DNA of 64,000 nt. It comes from Lumnitzera littorea. Lineage: Eukaryota; Streptophyta; Magnoliopsida; Myrtales; Combretaceae. The notes beneath the pieces were generated by a model. The model was given only the letters and a program-made list of their open reading frames with translations, had not been told where the DNA came from and did not search any database. The position numbers and the translations under genes were made by a program. Below are positions 59,092 to 64,000 of this stretch, one piece after another; positions within the stretch are counted from its first letter, which is position 1, and every line of letters starts with the position of its first letter. Location of the stretch: positions 108,693,950 to 108,757,949 of the forward strand of contig JAMXBB010000004.1 of assembly GCA_024138015.1 (NCBI GenBank), written 5' to 3'.

Positions 59092-60069
59092 CATTCTAGG
59101 GAATGAAATGAAAAGTCATTTTTACATGCAGTTTCCTTCTTCTTTCTGAATTATCATAATATGATGCAATTATTTTTGCTACTTTTTCTTATTATGGAAT
59201 CAAGTTATGAGTTTTGGAATTGTTCTGGCATCCCTCTAATTGTGTTTATCAAGTCATAATCTAACAATTTTTGTTCTATAAAACAGTATTCTCCTATAAA
59301 AATACTCATAAAATTTTTTAATTCAATATCGAATTTATAGATGCAAAATTCTACTTCATTGTTTTCATTTATGAATATACAAGGGAAAGTATTCTTATCC
59401 ATTATCTTTAACACATGGAATTATAGGACATGAAATGGTTCCAAAAAAATCTTTTCTGCTAATTTACTGATGTATGAATGCCTTTTAAAGAAAATGTATG
59501 TATATATCTATTTGTATATAAATCTTTATCTTCTTCTTGTCTAATATGATATATAAGAAATGTTTGTTTAAAAGTTTTCCATTTGTCTAAGGTTTCTTTC
59601 TTTTCTATCAATGGCATTTTTTCTACTTGATGTCTACATTTGCTTATTAATTGTGGGTCTATTAAAAATTCTTCATTCTCTAGAAATTCAAATAATTTTT
59701 CTCTAGCTTTAGTGTTAGAATTATATCCACTCTAGATTGGGCCATTATAATTTCAAATCTGAGAAATTACTTTACCCCATTATTTGTATATTCCTAAATT
59801 AAGTCCATTCATTATTGCATAATAGTGAAACCTTTTGTATTGTGAAAACTGTATACCTACTTGTCTAGAAGCAAATTCATTATTTCTTTTTATAAAGTAA
59901 TTTGATAAGACTACACAAACTTTCAATTTATTTTTATCTATAGTTTGAAGTTTCCATACTACATGAATAAGTACCTTTTAGGTTTCGTCTATTCTACTTT
60001 AATTGATTGTTTAAATTCTAGAGATGAGTTTTTTGGATGAATAGGAGTTCTATTCCATTATAATTCATC
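59092..60069 (-). pseudogene. Endogenous caulimovirid, viroplasmin-like segment
   Basis: A minus-strand remnant directly 3' of the polymerase ORF of the same virus-derived insertion. The segment near 59820-59700 resembles the small RNase H1-like/viroplasmin fold at the start of the caulimovirus transactivator (inclusion-body protein): a Tyr-Tyr-Ala start, N-G, G-I-Y and W in order, then a Y-N-S/T-x-x-x-A helix start. The downstream part (about 59690-59205) is open in pieces but broken by stops, and I do not recognise it. In living viruses this protein forms inclusion bodies and helps translation reinitiation. Its presence after RNase H is a layout of caulimo-, cavemo-, soymo- and solendovirus-type genomes. 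Not functional here. Confidence 0.5.
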
Positions 60070-60229
60070 ATGGGGAATATGTTACTATTGTTGCTACTAA
60101 GCCTTAGAGTGAGCTTGAAAGTTATTAGCCTTTATTTATTCATCATGTCCATTTGTCTACCATTGAATGAGAATACCCTTATACCATTGTGCTTTGGCTC
60201 ATTAGATTTTATTGAAGTGGTCTATTATT

Positions 60230-62210
60230 GTAGTTCTCCATTAAAAATATACTTGCTCAAAGCATTAGCTAAATTATTATCTTTTCCTTTTATATGTTCT
60301 ACTTCTACTTTATATTCATTATTGATTAAAATATTTATAAACTTGATCCACTTTTTCTATGACATGCTCCTATTATTCTTGTTTTTGTAAAACCTAACAA
60401 TGACCTCACAATTAGATTTTATTAAAATTTCAGCTTTATTAATACAAAATAATCTAAAACTATTCAATCCATAAATTACAGTACGAATCTCAATATCTAT
60501 ATTACTGGTTAATAAGGCTAGGTAAAAAAATCGCGAACAGTAGAACAAATTGTAAACCAAATTGAACTAAATTAAAAAATTGGTTTTTTTTTTTTGGAAA
60601 CCGTTTGGTTCGGTTATGTATAAATAATTTCTAGTTCTATTCGGGAAAGCGAATTAAATCGTACAGAACCGAATCAAACCATTTAGTTAAATAAAAAAAA
60701 TTTTATGCAATTATTTTGTACTTTTTTATATTTTTTTCCATCAATTTTCATAAATTTCATCAAAATTTTCACATCTTGTTATTCTTTATCATAATTTTGT
60801 GTCAATTATTAAGATTAAGTTGAATAAATTCTATTTGAAATTTTATATTGATTTGAGATAAAAAATTTTAATGAAAATTTGACATAAACGGTTTGAACAA
60901 TGGATTAGACCAAATTAAATATGTTTTAATTAAGTTCGAAAAATTTATGAATCGAACAGTATGGTTAGGTTTTACTTAAAAAAAAAAAATTGAACCGTTA
61001 TAATAGATTCAGTTTTGTAAGGTGGGTGAAGTGTACCAACCGAACCGCAACCACCCCTATTAGTTAATCCTTTTTCCTTAAATGTACCACTACTATATCT
61101 ACAAACTTCTTCTTCATTTTTTTAGACATATTTATGAGGTTTCCTTTTTATGACAACTCCCTATCTATTTTTACAATTAAATAGTTGTTGTTTAATGGTA
61201 ACCTTAAATTTGGGAAGTTTCTTACCAATTCTTTTATCTGTCTAATTTATTCAAGTTTTCTATGTTCAAAGGTTTAAAATTACTTATCTTCTAGTATTAT
61301 TGTTTGGTATATTTTCCTAAGTTTTTATAAATAATCTTGTATAATTAACTAATCATAAAAACTTTTGTAAAGCCTTTTTGTTAAAATCTTCACTAAATTC
61401 TAAAACCCTTTTAGAAATATGAGGTTGTAATTTAATTTCCTTGTTGCCTATTTCTACCCCTAAAAATTTTATCTTTTTTCTGTAAAATCGAGCCTTTATG
61501 CTACTTATAACTATTTTGTTTATAAGAAATTCAGATAAAATTATCTTTAGACAGGACGTATGTTCTTTTTCAGTTTTAGAATGTATTAAAATATCATCTA
61601 TATACACATAAATAAAGGGATATTTTAAAAAACCTCATCCATCTTCCTTTGAAAGATTGAATGAACTTTTTAAATCCAAATGACATAATTAACCACTCAA
61701 AATGTCCTAATGGATATATAAAAGCTATCTACGGGATTGATTTTTCATGTATTCTAATTCGCCAAAGTCCTGATTTATAGTCAAATTTGCTAAAAGTATT
61801 ACCACTTTGCATTCTATTTATTAAATCTGTTTTATCAAGGATATCGTATACATTTGTCTTTATATTATCATTTAGACGTCTATAATCTATTACCATTCCT
61901 CTCTTTCCTCTAACAATTTCACTATTCTTTCTAACAATAAATGCTAGCCTTCTATAAGGATTATTAAATCTTTTGATAACTCCCAATTTTAATAATTCTT
62001 CAATATGCATATCAAATTCTTTTCTTTCCAAATTATCACATTCTATTTTCTTAGACCTTATTTTTAAATCTGGATTAAATATATCTAATTTACAATATAT
62101 CTTATTTCTATCTTATAATTTTATGAGATTTTCTCCTATAACTTTTTCTTTTTCTAGTTTACTGATTATATTATCTATTTTTGTTATTCTTGTTTTTATA
62201 AAATTGTAAA
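60230..62210 (-). pseudogene. Endogenous caulimovirid RT-RNase H
   Basis: Minus-strand reverse transcriptase and RNase H of an endogenous pararetrovirus. Visible blocks: the RT entry with I-V-R-G-K and V-I-D-Y-R-R-L-N (about 61930-61870), then S-K-F-D-Y-K-S-G (about 61790-61765). After a break come the catalytic Y-I-D-D-I (61604-61590) and the F-L-G-V-E-I-G-N block (about 61465-61440). RNase H: D-I-E-I-R (about 60505-60490), N-C-E-V-I-V-R-F-Y (about 60415-60390) and an I-K-G-K-D-N-N-L-A-N-A-L-S end (about 60290-60250). RNase H is separated from RT by a hAT-type insertion (60513-61059). Several stops and frame changes make it a pseudogene. The episomal proteins copy the pregenomic RNA into DNA. 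Confidence 0.8.
60513..61059. mobile_element. hAT-type element inside the pararetrovirus remnant
   Basis: 547 bp with ends TAAGGCTAGGTAAAAAAATCG and the complement of CGAACCGCAACCACCCCTA. It is related to 44987-45798 in inverted orientation: shared ATTTGACATAAACGGTTTGAA, GGTTTGGTTCGGTT and AACCGTTATAATA-type words. Flanks CTGGTTAA (60505-60512) and TTAGTTAA (61060-61067) agree at 6 of 8 bases. It splits RT from RNase H, so it arrived after the viral DNA was in the genome. Confidence 0.7.
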
Positions 62211-62599
62211 TTTTTCTATAATTTAAATAGTTATTTATCAATTCTAAATTCTCATAATCCTCTATTATCTATTTATATAGTTCTTCTTCTATTTCTTTTC
62301 TTTTTTCTTCTTCTTCTACGTTTTTATCAATTGTATATCACATTCACATTTTTCTCTTAAAATGGGTATTATAGAAGAAGCTAAAAGTGTTAATCCTTAT
62401 ATGTTTAGATTAAATCCATAATTGTCATTTAACAAAAACTGTAATTCTATTATACATATGTATTTACTGAGTTTCATATCTCTTACGTATGTTCTAGAAC
62501 TGTATAATCCATTTGTCTAACCTTTATCTATTTCTAAAGCTATTTTATGTTTCGCTAGTATTTTACAATATTGATTTAACCTACTATCCATTTGTTTTG

Positions 62600-62720
62600 C
62601 ATATATACATTCACTTGTTGGTAATTTTTTAATCAAATGTTTTGAAATTTGTTTATTATCTATGTAGTTATTAGATACTCTAGTATTTACTAAGGCTTAT
62701 GTTTTTAAGATAAAATTACC
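62600..62720 (-). pseudogene. Endogenous caulimovirid protease remnant
   Basis: Upstream of RT in the minus-strand direction, the expected aspartic protease active site is recognisable, but it reads L-V-N-T-R-V (about 62673-62697) instead of the D-T/S-G-A family motif, so both catalytic Asp and Gly are gone. Flanking sequence is open in short pieces only. Confidence 0.45.
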
Positions 62721-62859
62721 TATAATAAATCTTAAATTTGTCATCAATAAGTTACTGTCCATTTCTATTCTAAAATATGTTTTAGACGTGTTTATATAGT
62801 TATCTTTTGATTTATCTTCTATTAATATTTCTTTTCCTGTTTTTTTTTTTCTGTGTTTT

Positions 62860-64000
62860 AGTTCTATATTTTCTTCTAAGTCTAATTTTTCTTCAATTCT
62901 TTCTACTTCTTTTTTTTTCTAATCTCAATACCCTCCTTTCAATTAAATCATCAATATCTTATTTTTTAAAGATATATTTTTTAAATCATATTATTTCTCG
63001 TTGATTATTTAAGCAAATTTTACAAGCTTCTATCAAATAGTTGTTACATTTGCACGTAAGCTTTAACTGTAGATACTTGTTACAAAATTTATAACGATGA
63101 TCATCAGACCCTGATCTTTGGTTCCAATCATGACTACATCTTATTTTATCATCTACAAATTCTTGAATATTTATGTTGTCTAACATTTCTCCTATTTCAT
63201 TTATTTCTTATCATGTTTCTATTTCTCTTTTTATTCTTAGAATTTGTTGAATAAAATAATCGTTATCTTTATTACTGTCAATTTCTTCTCTATCTTCTAT
63301 ATTAATTATACTGTATATGGTTTTTGTGTCATTTATAAACTCATCTACTTTTAATATATCTTTTTCTACATAACTGATTAATGTGATACACTTATCATGA
63401 ATATTATGTCTTTTATCATAATCACTAGTTAAATGTCATTCCTTTTTACAAGTAAAATATGTTAATGTATTTTTATAATTTCTATCCTTATTATATTTTC
63501 TTATATGTTTTTCTCTATTTAAATAAGGTTTTCTTGCTTTACTTCTTCTAAGATAATACCTTTTACAGGTTTTCTTTTCTCTTGGCTTATATTATTTCCT
63601 TTTTGGTCTACCACTTTCCTTATCTCCATATTTCTGACATGTATAGATATTCTCACGGAAACTATATTCTCATTTTAATTGTTTTGTTATTTATATACTT
63701 GTACATTTTTCTATTAATTATTCTAACATAAATTGTACTCTTGTGCCTAAATTGTTTAGTTCTATAAGTAATATGGGTTCTTTTTATTCTTTAAATTGTT
63801 TATAAATTTGTTGTCTTAATGGTCTTGGTAACTTTAAAAATAATTTATCCGCTATATTTGTTTCATAGTAACAATTTGCCATATTACAATGATTAAAAAA
63901 AAATTATTTAAATTTTTCTTAACATATCTCTATTCTTGCAATTGTAATTGTTATCGTATTTATTTATACTTATACATCATTACTAATGTTATAATGTGTA
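62860..64000 (-). pseudogene. Endogenous caulimovirid coat-protein region (partial)
   Basis: Minus-strand remnant running to the window edge. A degenerate zinc knuckle lies near 63440-63480 (one Cys, the His and spacing kept, the middle interrupted by a stop and the last Cys changed). Downstream, at about 63130-63010, a second Cys-rich segment (C-S-H-D-W, then C-K-C and C-K-I-C) is present, as found C-terminal to the knuckle in several caulimovirids. The Lys/Asn-rich composition fits a capsid protein region, but the very AT-rich codons also favour these residues, so this part is weaker than the RT. The remaining 5' viral sequence would lie beyond 64000. Confidence 0.5.

Noticed and set aside
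60070..60390. 106-codon hydrophobic plus-strand frame that could suggest a membrane protein
   Set aside because: Antisense of the viral RNase H region; hydrophobicity comes from T-rich codons.

Overview
The window is a flowering-plant (nuclear) heterochromatin-like region. It is AT-rich and built almost entirely of transposable elements nested inside one another. I found no intact host gene: nearly every open frame over 60 codons is a frame shadow, an LTR or simple-repeat translation, or a stop-ridden retroelement or pararetrovirus remnant. Evidence for a plant: tRNA-Asp-type and tRNA-Arg-type primer sites of the Athila and Tat/Ogre groups, a Cassandra element carrying 5S rRNA sequence, an Au-like SINE, Mutator-type and hAT-type MITEs, and an endogenous caulimovirid. 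I cannot name the species.

Layout. 1-2774: part of an LTR of family A lying in an LTR of family B. 3041-3145: a SINE with target-site duplications. 3522-12693: a complete non-autonomous Athila-like element (family A, minus strand) with LTRs, PBS, PPT and a perfect TSD; it has gag-protease and a third ORF but no reverse transcriptase or integrase. 12699-15562: a Ty3/gypsy element (family D, plus strand) with LTR and decayed gag-protease. 15563-17724: truncated B LTR ending at an ambiguous base. 17726-19324: tandem array and half an LTR of an Ogre/Tat-like element (family C). 19325-19553: a Cassandra LTR. 19554-30474: LTR and pol of a D element on the minus strand, broken by a C LTR (20717-22760), a solo LTR E1 (24176-25024) and a solo B LTR (25850-28753). 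30475-41067: the rest of the Ogre/Tat-like element on the minus strand. 41068-41527: a full Cassandra element. 41528-48986: AT-rich DNA with a MULE-type MITE, a hAT-type element and a strand-switching triplet-periodic block. 48987-51891 and 56017-59086: two more solo B LTRs. 59087-64000: a decayed endogenous pararetrovirus on the minus strand, with its own hAT-type insertion.

How the pieces fit. The two Cassandra copies face each other, and each carries one half of the same C LTR. The two halves add up to the length of the intact C LTR at 30475-32701, and the 5-bp flanks pair up when swapped between the copies. The simplest reading is that about 21.5 kb (19554-41067) was inverted by recombination between two Cassandra elements. 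Undoing the inversion brings the C element together (5' LTR, internal region, 3' LTR) and puts the D pol in the same direction as the D gag-protease. This reconstruction is inference; the junction observations behind it are visible in the sequence.
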